64,000 nucleotides of DNA from Chloropicon primus. Taxonomy: Eukaryota > Chlorophyta > Chloropicophyceae > Chloropicales > Chloropicaceae. The number at the start of each line of letters is the position of its first letter. Within the stretch, counting starts at the first letter, position 1. The notes under the pieces are model-generated. The model worked only from the letters and a program-made list of their open reading frames with translations, searched no databases and had not been told where the DNA came from. This document shows positions 1 through 8,964 of the stretch, piece after piece. The stretch is taken from positions 62,001-126,000 of the forward strand of contig CP060762.1 in the NCBI GenBank assembly GCA_023205875.1. Direction: 5' to 3'. The position numbers and the translations under genes are program-made.

Positions 1-1056
1 GAAGACTCTCCACCGGCTGGTGCCTCGCCCCCGCCATCCTCCTCCTCCTGAGGCTGCACCCCAGGGACCTCGTTTCCCTGTTCGTCGTCGTGTTCGTGTT
101 CTTCTTCGTCCCTCTCCTTCCTCTTCCTCTCCTTCTCCTTCTTCTTCTTCTTCCTACTCAGGATCTTCTGCGCGTCTGTCTTCATCCTGCCCTCTCCCTC
201 CTCCTCTCCTCTCTCTCTCTCCTCTCCTCTCCTCGTCCTCCGCCGCCTCCTCGCCGTCTCCCGCCCAAACACACACACACGATCACGATCACCGCGACCA
301 CGACGACGAGGACGACGACGACCGCGACCACGACGACGACGACGACGACGACGAGGAGGAGGAGGAGGGTGAGTGAAGGAGGAGGGGACAGGCGGAAGCG
401 GCGCCGCGTTCTCTTTCGAACGAACCCGAACAACACCAACAACGTGACGTGACGTGACGTGACGTGACGAACAGAAGAGGAAGAGGAAGAGGAAGAGGAA
501 GAGGATGAGAGGGTGAAGAGGTTTTGTGAGGAGGGACTGTGAGTCTGACGGGAGGTTTCGTTCGTTCTCTTGGTTGGAAGATAGGCAGGAAAACTCTTGA
601 CGAGGACGAAAACAGCGGAGAGGGGACACTAGCAACACTGCATGGTGGAGGTCCCGCACTTCGGGCGATACCTGGTAGGCGTTCTGGTGATGGTAACGGG
701 AGTCGTAAGTGAAAAATACGAACGAAGGGGGTTGGCAGACTCCGCAAGGGCGGGAGGTCGTGCCAGGGGGTCTCGTCCACCATCACCCTGTGCGTGCGTG
801 CGTGCGTGCGTGTGTGTGTGTGTGGAGGGAGGGAGGAAGGGGGCCGTGTCTGACCTCGTGGCTCGTGTCTGACCTCGTGTTGGTGCGCTTTCTTTCCCAT
901 TTCCTTCTCCAGTTGGTGCCATTGATTCTGGGTATGCTAAAGTTTAGAAGAACGCCTGTGAGACAGATCGCGAGAGCATAGAGAGGCACAAGCCTGTTGT
1001 AGTTGCAGAGCACGAAGAAGGAGAACGGAGCGGAGAGCGCGAGGGAGAACGACGAT
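1..1056. other. low-complexity intergenic region
   Basis: No gene is supported here. The stretch holds pyrimidine-rich runs (about 90-250), a GAC/GAG trinucleotide tract (about 295-370), a 5-bp GTGAC array (about 443-468), a GGAAGA array (about 475-505) and a GCGT/GT array (about 788-822). Every open frame through these tracts translates as homopolymer-like peptide. A block at 389-424 (CAGGCGGAAGC, then TTCTCTTTCGAACGA) resembles the promoter-side block found at 15818-15851. Confidence 0.7.
443..505. repeat. GTGAC and GGAAGA simple repeats
   Basis: About five copies of the 5-mer GTGAC are followed closely by about five copies of GGAAGA. They are ordinary microsatellites in an intergenic region. 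Confidence 0.8.
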
Positions 1057-1490
1057 ATGAAGCTGGAAGTCAGAGCCGAGTGGCGTGTCGCGGATGACGC
1101 CTGCGAGAGTGGTGTCCAAAAGTATCAGTACCAGTCCAACTGCGGTGAGTGCGGATTCCGGACGAGTGCAGGCGGGAGCAGAATGCATCCTGCCCCCGGC
1201 CCCCGTCGTCTGTCTGCCTGCATGTCTTTGCTGACACGCTAACGCTCTCGCTTTTTTGTTTCGCGCTTCTCTCGTGCACCCTTCCTTCCCACCGCATTCC
1301 CCCACCAGACCAATTGCACGAGTCGTTCAAGTACTTGAAGACCGAGAGCAACCGTCTGCTGACCGCCTGGATGAGCGGCAAGAAGATGAAAGTCGAGGAA
1401 ATCGACGTCTTGGAGGAGAAGGTCGAGGACGAGGAGGACGAGGCTGAAGCGAACCCCGCGTCCCCTGACGCGAAGAAGCAAAAGACCTGA
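1057..1490 (+). CDS. small acidic-tail protein, possibly GON7-like (KEOPS subunit)
   Basis: Two-exon model join(1057..1144,1309..1490), 89 residues. The intron (1145-1308) starts GTGAGT and ends CACCAG, and the phase is kept across the junction (TGC G|AC). The ATG at 1057 is the first in frame after a TAG at 1000-1002. An upstream exon using the AG at about 1008 is possible. The product opens with a short beta-like segment (MKLEVRAEW), has a helical middle (HESFKYLKTESNRLLTAWM), then a Glu/Asp-rich stretch and a basic KKQKT end. Small size, order of segments and acidic-then-lysine tail resemble GON7, a KEOPS (t6A tRNA modification) subunit, but these small proteins diverge fast. The gene call is firmer than the name. 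Confidence 0.45.
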
Positions 1491-2029
1491 GTGACGTAAT
1501 TATTAGTTCGATGCATACATGCATACAGAGAGAGAAAGAAAAAGAGAGTGTATATACCATTCTTAGCATCACTTACGCCCTTGTGTCCCGTCTTCCCCCC
1601 CCACCATCAAGTCCCTAGTCCTGGTCTTCTCCACCGCTTTCCACATTCCCCTGAGCACCACCATCACGAAGGAGCCCCTCCTCCGGTACAAGTGCTGCCA
1701 GTGGTCCCCCAGATTCCCCATCCTCCTCCTCCTCGCGCCATCCTCCTCCTCCTCGCGCCATCCTCCTCCTCCTCGCGCCATCCTCCTCGCCCCTCCGCTT
1801 GGGAGTGATGAGTAATTCGATCCTTGGACGGAGGGAGAAGACCCGCGGAGGGAAAGGAAGGAAGGAAGGGAGGAAGGAAAGGCGACGGTAACCGAGGGGA
1901 GGGAGAAGGTCGGTCGGTCGCCTCTCGAGTCCGCGCCACAATAAGCGTCCTCGTCTCTTGCTCCTTCCTCTTGCGCAGAGTCAGAGACAGAGAGACAGAG
2001 AGACAGAGAGACAGAGAGACAGAGAGAAG
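1491..2029. other. intergenic with simple repeats
   Basis: It contains an AG-rich tract near 1527, three near-exact copies of a 20-bp TCCTCC-rich unit (about 1720-1790) and an AGAGACAG array (about 1982-2026) that runs to just before the next start codon. No coding signal was seen. Confidence 0.6.
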
Positions 2030-2770
2030 ATGAGTTGGTGCTTGAGTTGCTGCGGGGTGTTTGGCCCGCGAGGGGACCAAGACAGGCTTCAGAGCACCTT
2101 GCTTATTCAGCCGGAGGCGCCGTGCGTTGCGGAAGCTGGAGTGAGGACGAGGCAGATGGAGAGCTCATCGGATTTGTCCTTCTCCTCGCTGGATGCGGTG
2201 AGTCCAGAGAGCCCGCAGCTTGTGATGATGCGGACGCAGCGGGAGAAGGAGCTCGTGGACATGGAGGAGGAGGAGGTCGAGGACATGGAGGAGGACGAGG
2301 ACGAGGAGAGGCGCGCCTCAGGGGACAAGAGTGGGGAGTCCTCCTCCGAGGAGAGCAGTCACTTGCTTGGCAGGAGGGGTGCCAAGGACTCTCAGGCCAC
2401 CTCGAGCAGCACGGGTGGTGGTGGCTCCCAACGGGGCAGGACTTCCAAGGCTCGGAGGAGGGAGAGGAGGAGGGAGAAGCAGAGGAGGAGGGGCAGGGGC
2501 GAGGGGGCGAACCAACCGAGGGAGGGGGAGGAGGAGGAGGACCTCAAGGCGGAGAAGGAAGCTGCCTTGAAACGATTCAAAACGCAGTCCCTGGACGAGT
2601 GCCCCATCTGCCTCGAGGAGTTTTCCCAGGACAGCCCCGCGGTCTTCTTGAATTGCGGCCACGCGTTCCACTTGCACTGCGTGTACGAGTGGCTCGAGAG
2701 GAGCAGTACCTGCGCGGTGTGTGGGATGGCCGTGGAGGACTACGAGGTGCACGAGGGACCAGTGGGCTGA
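2030..2770 (+). CDS. RING-H2 E3 ubiquitin ligase-like protein
   Basis: This 246-residue protein is probably a ubiquitin ligase. The C-terminal RING-H2 finger has its metal ligands in standard spacing: C191-x2-C194-x14-C209-x1-H211-x2-H214-x2-C217-x10-C228-x2-C231. The N-terminus (MSWCLSCCGVF) has three cysteines close together, which could be S-acylated; this is inference. Between lie a Glu/Asp-rich stretch, a Ser-rich stretch and an Arg/Lys-rich segment (about 150-175) that looks disordered. ATG 2030 directly follows the AGAGACAG array and is the first ATG in this frame near the gene. It converges with the lipase-like gene, with 81 bp between stop codons. The substrate is unknown. Confidence 0.85.
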   Translation: MSWCLSCCGVFGPRGDQDRLQSTLLIQPEAPCVAEAGVRTRQMESSSDLSFSSLDAVSPESPQLVMMRTQREKELVDMEEEEVEDMEEDEDEERRASGDKSGESSSEESSHLLGRRGAKDSQATSSSTGGGGSQRGRTSKARRRERRREKQRRRGRGEGANQPREGEEEEDLKAEKEAALKRFKTQSLDECPICLEEFSQDSPAVFLNCGHAFHLHCVYEWLERSSTCAVCGMAVEDYEVHEGPVG

Positions 2771-2851
2771 CACGCAAAGATGGATTGTGGATTGATATTT
2801 TTTGTTTCTAGTATTTTTGTAGCATATCTGATTCCAAGGTTCTGAGGCACT

Positions 2852-3959
2852 TCACCTTTTCACGGTGTACCCTCCCGTCTCCTCGCTGCAGTCTGCCTCC
2901 CCAGCGGTGCCTGGCTTGACGCGCTCCAGAATCCAATTCACGGCCAAGCGAATCACTTGCTTGCAACCCTGAGGCTCGTAGAGCAAAGAGTGGCTCATGT
3001 TGTTCATCCAAATCAACGTCTTGTCCTTGCTTGTCGTTTGCTCGAACATGTCGTGGCTTCCCGTGGAGTTGACGTGGGTATCGTTAGGCGAGGAGAGGAT
3101 GATGTACGGCAGCTCGATTTGCCCGCCGGCGCGGCTCCTGAGCTGCGCCTGCAACATGTTGGAGGCCATCCCAAAGTGCATCCTCCCGCAGTAATTCAGG
3201 GGATCCTCCTTCTCCGTTCGCCACATGTTCCTGTCGGTGGGCCTCTGGTTTTTGATCATCCTGACGCGGTACAGGATGGGCTTGAACCAGGTAAGCACAG
3301 GCTTCTTGAAAAAGTACCAGCAGCACCAGTGGTCCTCGTCCTTCATCATCACCGCTGGGCTCAGCAGCAACAACCCATCCACGATGGAGTTACCCTCTGT
3401 CTGAATCATCCTCGTCGCGACGAGCCCGCCCATGCTGCTCCCCATGACATACACCGGAGGCTGCTGCCCTCCTTTGGCTCGGTACTCCTCCCTCACGATC
3501 TTGACGAACTGGACGACGTCCTTGGTGAAGTCGTCGAAGTCCCTCACGTAGCACGGCATCTTCCTGTACTTGTCGCTCAGGCCGTGGCCCTGGAGGTCGA
3601 AGGCCTGCACGTCGAACCCCACCTCGTTCAACGCGTGCGTGATGCTGCCGTCGTACCTCGCGTGGCCCGGGGCCCCCTCGAACTCCGGTTGGAGAGCCTC
3701 GAACCTCGCGTGGACGCCATACCCGTGGACGAGTGTGACAACCGCCGCTGGAGGCAGCGTCCCTCCATCACCCTCGTCGTCACTCTCCCGTGCAGGGCTC
3801 CTGTCACCACCCGCAGGCTGCTTCGCTTTCGTGTCCACCACGCCAAAGCTCTTGGACATGAGGGCCGATGCGCGCCACGTATACCTCTCCAGCCTCAGCC
3901 CCCTTTCATTCACGAAGGACCCCCTCTCCGGCTCCACCATCACTCCGCTGCTCCCGTTC

Positions 3960-3996
<37 letters not shown>

Positions 3997-3997
3997 T
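2852..3997 (-). CDS. alpha/beta-hydrolase, monoacylglycerol lipase/lysophospholipase-like
   Basis: This 381-residue serine hydrolase is of the monoacylglycerol lipase type. The oxyanion region is VTLVHGYGVHARF. The nucleophile elbow GSSMGG fits GxSxG with Ser188. FDLQGHGLSDKYRKM is the usual motif for this family, the acid is likely the Asp in SPNDTHVNS, and the base the His in MSHSLLYEP. The family cleaves monoglycerides, lysophospholipids or, in plants, caffeoyl-shikimate; the sequence alone does not decide. The start codon is followed by a run of Thr from a GTC-type trinucleotide repeat (about 3961-3995), then a low-complexity leader of about 30 residues. No clear signal peptide or membrane segment is visible, so a soluble or membrane-associated enzyme is likely. 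Confidence 0.85.
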
Positions 3998-4250
3998 TGC
4001 CCAAACTCTCTCTCTAACGCTCGCTCATGCGTTTTTGCTTTTTGAATCGACTGGCGATGGATGGGATGGCGGGGGAATGAAAAGGTTGCTTTGCCTTTTG
4101 CCTGGGAGGCAAGGCGAAGAGGAGGAGGGGTCCTTGTCTTTGTGTTGCTGTTGCTGTTTGTTTGATGTTTCGTTGGATGGAAGAAATATAAGGGCTTAGG
4201 CTTTTAAAAACTTGCCGTGAATGCTACATGCAGTTCTGCAGTAGAACGCC

Positions 4251-6458
4251 TTACTGCTTGCTCCTGGAGGATCGCCAGACCCCCGCGTAGAACAATATGA
4301 TGAAGACCGGGAGACTTAAGAAGGCGTACAGGAGGCAGAGCCACTGGCTAGAGTGCGCCCCGGTTCCGAGGCTGAACATGTTCAAGGTGAAGTTGTTCAT
4401 GGCCGTGCACTGGTTGCCGTCGCCGTTCATGCCCGCGCTCTGGAAGAGCATGGGCAGCCTGTTGAGCAAGCTGCCCATTCCATCCGAGCACTTGGCGCCG
4501 CTGTCGAAGCTCGCCTCGCACTGCCCGTTCTGGATGGCCTCCTCGACACCGGACTGGTCGCTGTACTGGTTGATCATCAGGGCGCTCCAGGTCCACTGCT
4601 GGTAGGAGATCCAGTAGAGCCAAGACCACCATTTGGGAATCTGGCACTTTGGCAGGAAGAAGCCCGAGACCAGAATGTTGAGCGTGTTCCACACCGTGCA
4701 CAGGGCCTGGGGCAGGAAGTCGATCTGGATGTTGGACGCCAGCGCGAAGGCAATGGACGTGGAGACCATGTTGACCGTGAAGCTGCACAGGCAGTAGAAG
4801 AAGAAGGCGTAGGGAGTCATCTTGAGCCCGATGGCAAAGTAGGTGACGATGCCAAAGCCCACGGCGCCCAGCAGGCCGTAAGGGACCTCCTGGATGATCT
4901 TCTCCACGGCGAAGGTGCTGCTCCTGTAGTAAGCGTCCTGCCTCTGCCTCAGCACGAGGGGCCACTCGATCTTGAAGTCCTCCAGAGGGGTGACCGCCAT
5001 GAACCCGGCGAGGGCCACGGTCACGAAGAGCAGGCCCGCGGTCGTGAAGGACCCCCAAAAGTTCTTCGGCAAGTTGTTGAAGAAGGAGGCGTACACCAGC
5101 CCGACCAGGATCGGGATGGCGAGCTTCACGGCGATGTACCAGCCCCAGCCCCACTTGATCATCACCCTGTAGCGCACCAGGACGTAGATCTCCCTGAGGG
5201 GGGAGTTCGCGTAGCACATCAGGTCCTGCTGCTCGGCTTGCTGAGCCAGGGTGACGGACCACTTCCTCCTGTGCGTGTCCTTGTCGGCGCTCGGAGGCAG
5301 GGCGTCCCCGGGCTTGGTCTGGTGGATGAAGTCCTCCCAGATGGCGTCCGCCTGAGACTTTTGGGACTTGGCCTGCTCGCTCTCCTCGTAGACCTGCTGG
5401 AAATCGCAGGACGCGGCCTTGTCCGTCACCGTCTCGAGGATGAACTCGGCGATGTTGTAGCCAGGCCTGTAAGGGTACCCGAGGTCGGCGAAGATCTTGC
5501 AGGGCTCCATCCCCCCCGGCCCGAGGTAGATGATCTTCCCGGCCTTGAGCAGGATGAGCTGGTCCAGCAGGTCGAAGATCACGGGGGACGGCTGGTGGAT
5601 GGTCACCACAAGCGTGCACCCCAAGCCCTGCAGCTGGGACTTGACGATGTGCATGACCTCCGAGGCCATGGCAGAGTCCAGGCCCGTGGTCGGCTCGTCC
5701 AGGAAGATGGCCCTCGGGTTGTACAGCAGACCCATCGAGATGGAGAGCCTCTTCCTCTCCCCCCCGCTCAGGCCCCTCACGCCGATCCCGGGGTTCCCCA
5801 CGATGGTCTGCGCGGCCTGGTCCAAGCTCATCTGCTTCAGGACCTGGTGCACCCTCTGGATCTTCTCCTCCTTGCTCCACTTGTCGTGGGGAAGCTTGCA
5901 CATGGCCGCGAACAGGACGCTCTCGAACACAGTGCAGTGGCAAAGCCCGCTGCTGATCACGTCGTCGCTCTGCTCCACGTACGAGGCGTCCCTCCTGACC
6001 TCGGACATCGTCGGCCTGTGCGCGTCGTACAGGACGTCCCCGTACCTCTTCGCGGGCTTCTTCAGCCTGTGCGAGATGGCGTCCAGCAGGGTCGTCTTGC
6101 CCGCGCCGGACGGTCCCATCAGGCCGTACATCTCCCCGCTCCGGATCACCGCGGTCACGTCCTTCAACGTCGTCTTCGTCGACCTCTCCTTCTTGCTCCT
6201 GAAGATGTTGAACCCGTCGTTCTTCTCGATCTGGACGCTCACGTTGTGCAGGGAGATCGTCAGACCCCTCACCGCGTGCAGCCCAGTCACCGACAGCTTC
6301 TTCTCCATGACGCCCCCGGCGTTGCTCCCGTCGTCACCGCCGTGAAACGCGACCACTTCCTCGTACTCTGGCTTGATCTCCCCCCCCATCGTCGTCGTCG
6401 TCCTCATCGCTTCCTCCGGCGCAACTTGGTGCTTGTCGACCCCCTCAAACCCTGCCAT
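4251..6458 (-). CDS. ABCG (White/PDR half-size) ABC transporter
   Basis: This 735-residue half-transporter has the reverse order typical of ABCG: ATPase domain first, membrane domain second. Walker A GPSGAGKTT is at about 115-123, signature LSGGERKR at 230-237, Walker B IFLDEP at 251-256 and the H-loop His at about 288 (TIHQPS). The C-terminal half (about 430-735) has six hydrophobic segments with the ABCG pattern, including NMVSTSIAFALAS and SGFFLPKCQIPKWW, and a Cys-containing loop before the last helix. ABCG half-transporters dimerise and export lipids, sterols, pigments or hormones; the substrate cannot be inferred. The N-terminus has a short Thr run from a trinucleotide repeat. Its 3' end lies 253 bp from the lipase-like gene's start. 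Confidence 0.93.
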   Translation of the reverse strand: MAGFEGVDKHQVAPEEAMRTTTTMGGEIKPEYEEVVAFHGGDDGSNAGGVMEKKLSVTGLHAVRGLTISLHNVSVQIEKNDGFNIFRSKKERSTKTTLKDVTAVIRSGEMYGLMGPSGAGKTTLLDAISHRLKKPAKRYGDVLYDAHRPTMSEVRRDASYVEQSDDVISSGLCHCTVFESVLFAAMCKLPHDKWSKEEKIQRVHQVLKQMSLDQAAQTIVGNPGIGVRGLSGGERKRLSISMGLLYNPRAIFLDEPTTGLDSAMASEVMHIVKSQLQGLGCTLVVTIHQPSPVIFDLLDQLILLKAGKIIYLGPGGMEPCKIFADLGYPYRPGYNIAEFILETVTDKAASCDFQQVYEESEQAKSQKSQADAIWEDFIHQTKPGDALPPSADKDTHRRKWSVTLAQQAEQQDLMCYANSPLREIYVLVRYRVMIKWGWGWYIAVKLAIPILVGLVYASFFNNLPKNFWGSFTTAGLLFVTVALAGFMAVTPLEDFKIEWPLVLRQRQDAYYRSSTFAVEKIIQEVPYGLLGAVGFGIVTYFAIGLKMTPYAFFFYCLCSFTVNMVSTSIAFALASNIQIDFLPQALCTVWNTLNILVSGFFLPKCQIPKWWSWLYWISYQQWTWSALMINQYSDQSGVEEAIQNGQCEASFDSGAKCSDGMGSLLNRLPMLFQSAGMNGDGNQCTAMNNFTLNMFSLGTGAHSSQWLCLLYAFLSLPVFIILFYAGVWRSSRSKQ

Positions 6459-6651
6459 CGTTCACTCGCGAGCGTTCCACTCGACCGCGGCGCTTGGACT
6501 CCTTCTGGTACCCCCGACGGAAGGCGAACTCATCTCCTCGAGCTCTGCGGTCACGAGGCGCCGACCCATCGAGTTAATCGCTCCGCGCGCCGATCATTTT
6601 TATCGGGGCGTTACTGTCGGAGGTTTAGGTTTAGGTGTACATGTACACCAG

Positions 6652-6685
<34 letters not shown>

Positions 6686-7019
6686 AGGAAAAATCGACGC
6701 CCTCGTCACGGCAGAGACGGGGGGCGGGGAGACGGCGCCTATAGAGCTCGTCAGGCAAGCCTCGCAAGAAGCCTCGCAAGAAGAAGAAGAAGAAGAAGAA
6801 GGGCAAGAAGGCAGGGAAGCAGCCGGGTGGCTTGGCGGACGACAGCGTGAAGAACACCTGGTTCTCATCGATCAAGAAAAAACTTGAAGAGGTAAAGGGT
6901 CCGAAGACGGGATGGAGGTCGTTGAACTAACGGGTAAGTAGTGGCTGAAAAAAAAAAACTTTCTGCGGACGGACAGTTCAATAGATATCATTTTCTTTTG
7001 TTGTTCCGTCTAGCGAGGG
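6459..7019. other. intergenic with telomere-like units, palindrome and poly(A)
   Basis: Two GGTTTAG-type units (about 6620-6632) are followed by the perfect palindrome GTGTACATGTACAC (about 6633-6646) and a run of about 29 A (about 6652-6680). A coding-like segment at 6745-6930 is listed separately. A second A run lies near 6948-6958. Upstream of 6620 nothing coding was seen. Confidence 0.6.
6745..6930 (+). CDS. candidate 3' exon of a small Lys-rich protein
   Basis: This open frame of 61 codons plus TAA has no ATG but begins directly after a possible splice acceptor (GCCTATAG). It reads as a Lys-rich stretch followed by an ordered-looking tail (KNTWFSSIKKKLEEVKGPK, then TGWRSLN). The tail has balanced composition, unlike the simple repeats around it. 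The upstream exon was not found and the poly(A) tract intervenes. It may instead be chance or a gene relic. Function unknown. Confidence 0.25.
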   Translation, partial: SSSGKPRKKPRKKKKKKKKGKKAGKQPGGLADDSVKNTWFSSIKKKLEEVKGPKTGWRSLN

Positions 7020-8393
7020 CTAGAGCTCCAGCTTCCTCGTGACCTCCTTCATCTCGATGGAGTTGAGCTCGATGTCCGTCATGGGCGGCCTCCCTCGGCC
7101 ACTCGGCTTGCCGCCGGTCCTCCTGCCCAGGGACAGGGAGCCCAAGTTCCGCCTCCTCCTCCTCTTCTCTTGGGTCGTCCTGGTGGCGGCGGCGGGGCGG
7201 TGCGAGGTTCCCATCCTCATCAGGGGGGTCCCCGCCTGGATCCACATCTGGAGGGCCTTGCTGACCGGCGTCATCGGGATGCTCAGCTTGGCCTCGTCCT
7301 CCTTCTTCCTCTTGCCCTCAGCGGGGCCGCTGCTGCTGGGGACCACGACCCAGTCGTCCCCGCCGAGCCCCTTGGGCGGCGCCTCCTCCTCCCCGCTCTT
7401 CCTCTTCTTACCGCCACCGTCCTCCTCCTCCCGAGCCCCCTCCGCCACCACAGCCACCTGCTGGGCCTCGACGCCGGCGAGGAACTCCAGGACGCACTCC
7501 ACGTTCCTGCCGCAGCGCTGGCTGAGCACCTGGTACACGTCCCCGAGGTTGTCCTTGCCCAGGAGCTCCGCCTCGTTGGACTTGAGCAGGTGGAGGGCCA
7601 CCTTGTGGAGGAATCCCCGCCGGTCCCCCCGGAACACCCAGAAGGCGTCCCACACCTTGAGCAGGACCTCGGTCTCCAGCACCAGGACGAAGTTGCACAG
7701 GAGCCACTTTGGGAAGCAGAGGGAGAAGTCGTGCAGGCCGCAGGTCTTGAGGTGGGAACAAAGCCCCCCGAGGTGGGCCAGGGCGGCGCCCTGGAGGAGG
7801 TCGAGGTCCTTCTTCAGGCCGCTGAGGGGCGGGCTCTCAAAGTACCCGCGGAGGGACCTGAGGAGCGCCACGAAGACCCAGAAGGCCTCCTGCTCCGTCT
7901 TCACCGCGAGGAGGACGAAGCCCGCCAGAAAGTTCATCCCTTGGATGTACTCGAACCCCGTGTGCAGGCAGGCGCCCAGCAGGATCCTCCTTAGCTGCCT
8001 CCACTTCTCGCTCCCCTCGTCCTTGAACTGGTCGTGGTCCGGGAACGTGCGAGGCAGGTCGAGCGCGACCTGCTTCCTGGACGCCCCGTTGACCGCGTTC
8101 TCGCTCCTCTCCACGTCCTCGCAGATCTGCTCGTAGGTCCTCTTGCTCTTCTTCCTCTCTATCGCAGCCCCGCTCCATGTGTACCAGCACTTGGGCCTGT
8201 CGTTCTCGTCCAGGCCGTGCTTGCTCACCTGACTGACGAGCGCCCTCGTCCGTATCAGGCACCTCTCGCCCCTGCACTTCTTCTCCCTGTACTCCCTCCA
8301 CCGCTCATCGCTCCTGGCGCAAGACTCCTTGAGCCTCTTGTACCTCTCCGACGACGCCCTCTCCTCCGACACCTCGAACCCGAGCTCGTCCAT
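7020..8393 (-). CDS. TBC-domain Rab GTPase-activating protein
   Basis: This 457-residue protein is a Rab-GAP of the TBC (Tre2/Bub2/Cdc16) family, which speeds GTP hydrolysis on Rab proteins in membrane traffic. Motif A is RPKCWYTWSGAA. The arginine-finger motif VALDLPRTFPDH gives IxxDxxR, and the glutamine finger is in YIQGMNFLAG (YxQGM), so both catalytic residues are present. The C-terminal third is basic and low in complexity (GKKRKSGEEEAPPKG and RRRRRNLGSLSLGRR) and probably disordered. I chose ATG 8393 (MDELGFEVSEE); the frame stays open upstream into Ser/Arg-rich sequence that looks untranslated. Other family motifs are well spaced. The Rab partner is unknown. Confidence 0.88.
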   Translation of the reverse strand: MDELGFEVSEERASSERYKRLKESCARSDERWREYREKKCRGERCLIRTRALVSQVSKHGLDENDRPKCWYTWSGAAIERKKSKRTYEQICEDVERSENAVNGASRKQVALDLPRTFPDHDQFKDEGSEKWRQLRRILLGACLHTGFEYIQGMNFLAGFVLLAVKTEQEAFWVFVALLRSLRGYFESPPLSGLKKDLDLLQGAALAHLGGLCSHLKTCGLHDFSLCFPKWLLCNFVLVLETEVLLKVWDAFWVFRGDRRGFLHKVALHLLKSNEAELLGKDNLGDVYQVLSQRCGRNVECVLEFLAGVEAQQVAVVAEGAREEEDGGGKKRKSGEEEAPPKGLGGDDWVVVPSSSGPAEGKRKKEDEAKLSIPMTPVSKALQMWIQAGTPLMRMGTSHRPAAATRTTQEKRRRRRNLGSLSLGRRTGGKPSGRGRPPMTDIELNSIEMKEVTRKLEL

Positions 8394-8964
8394 GAACCTC
8401 CTCCTCCTCTTCTTCTTCTTCTTCGCAACAAGAGCCGACCGCCGCGTGCGCAGCAACGGAGACCACACCAACGGAACCGACTCGACCAACCCTCCCTCTC
8501 CTCTCCTCGCCGAACCAACCAACACCGACTCGAGCTCGAGTCGAGCTCGAGTGAATGAATGAATGAATGAATGAATGCGAGTGCGTCTTTCTTTTCGAAC
8601 CCGCTGACGTGAGGTATCGTCGTAAAGCCCGTAAAAACGCGGTTCTTCCCTCTTGCTCGTCCTCGTCTCTCCCTCCCTCGTCCCTCGTCCTTCCTCGCCG
8701 AACAAACCCTCTCTCTCCTCTCCCTCTCCTCGACGCGTCTGTCAATCCGTTTTTGAAACGATCGGCTCCAGGGCGGGGAACGGATAAAGGGATTGAGATC
8801 GATCGCGCGGCTGGAGAGGCGTTACGGTGTTTGGGGCGGGGGGGAGGCGAAGGGGAGGCGCGAGGAGGGGAAGGGAACACACGGGAGGGGGACGGGGGAC
8901 GGGGGACGGGGGACGATACCTTTCCGACGACATCTCAGTTGGGACGAGAGGGGAGGCGTGCGTG
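8394..8964. other. divergent promoter region, TBC and metal-ATPase genes
   Basis: About 570 bp separate two divergent starts. It holds a palindromic cluster of CTCGAG/GAGCTC (about 8529-8552), a GAAT tetranucleotide array (about 8553-8578), a GATCGATCG site near 8797 and three copies of GGGGGAC (about 8888-8913). No gene was seen. Confidence 0.6.

Noticed and set aside
20-452. Open frames in the first 450 bases
   Set aside because: All consist of Ser, Leu, Thr, Asp or Glu runs produced by microsatellites, in several frames at once.
4353-6887. 844-codon open frame antisense to the ABCG gene
   Set aside because: It mirrors the coding bias of the ABCG gene in a GC-rich genome and reads as low-complexity His/Arg/Val/Leu peptide with no motifs. 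Similar antisense shadows occur at 18044-20041, 10687-12615 and 33898-36033.
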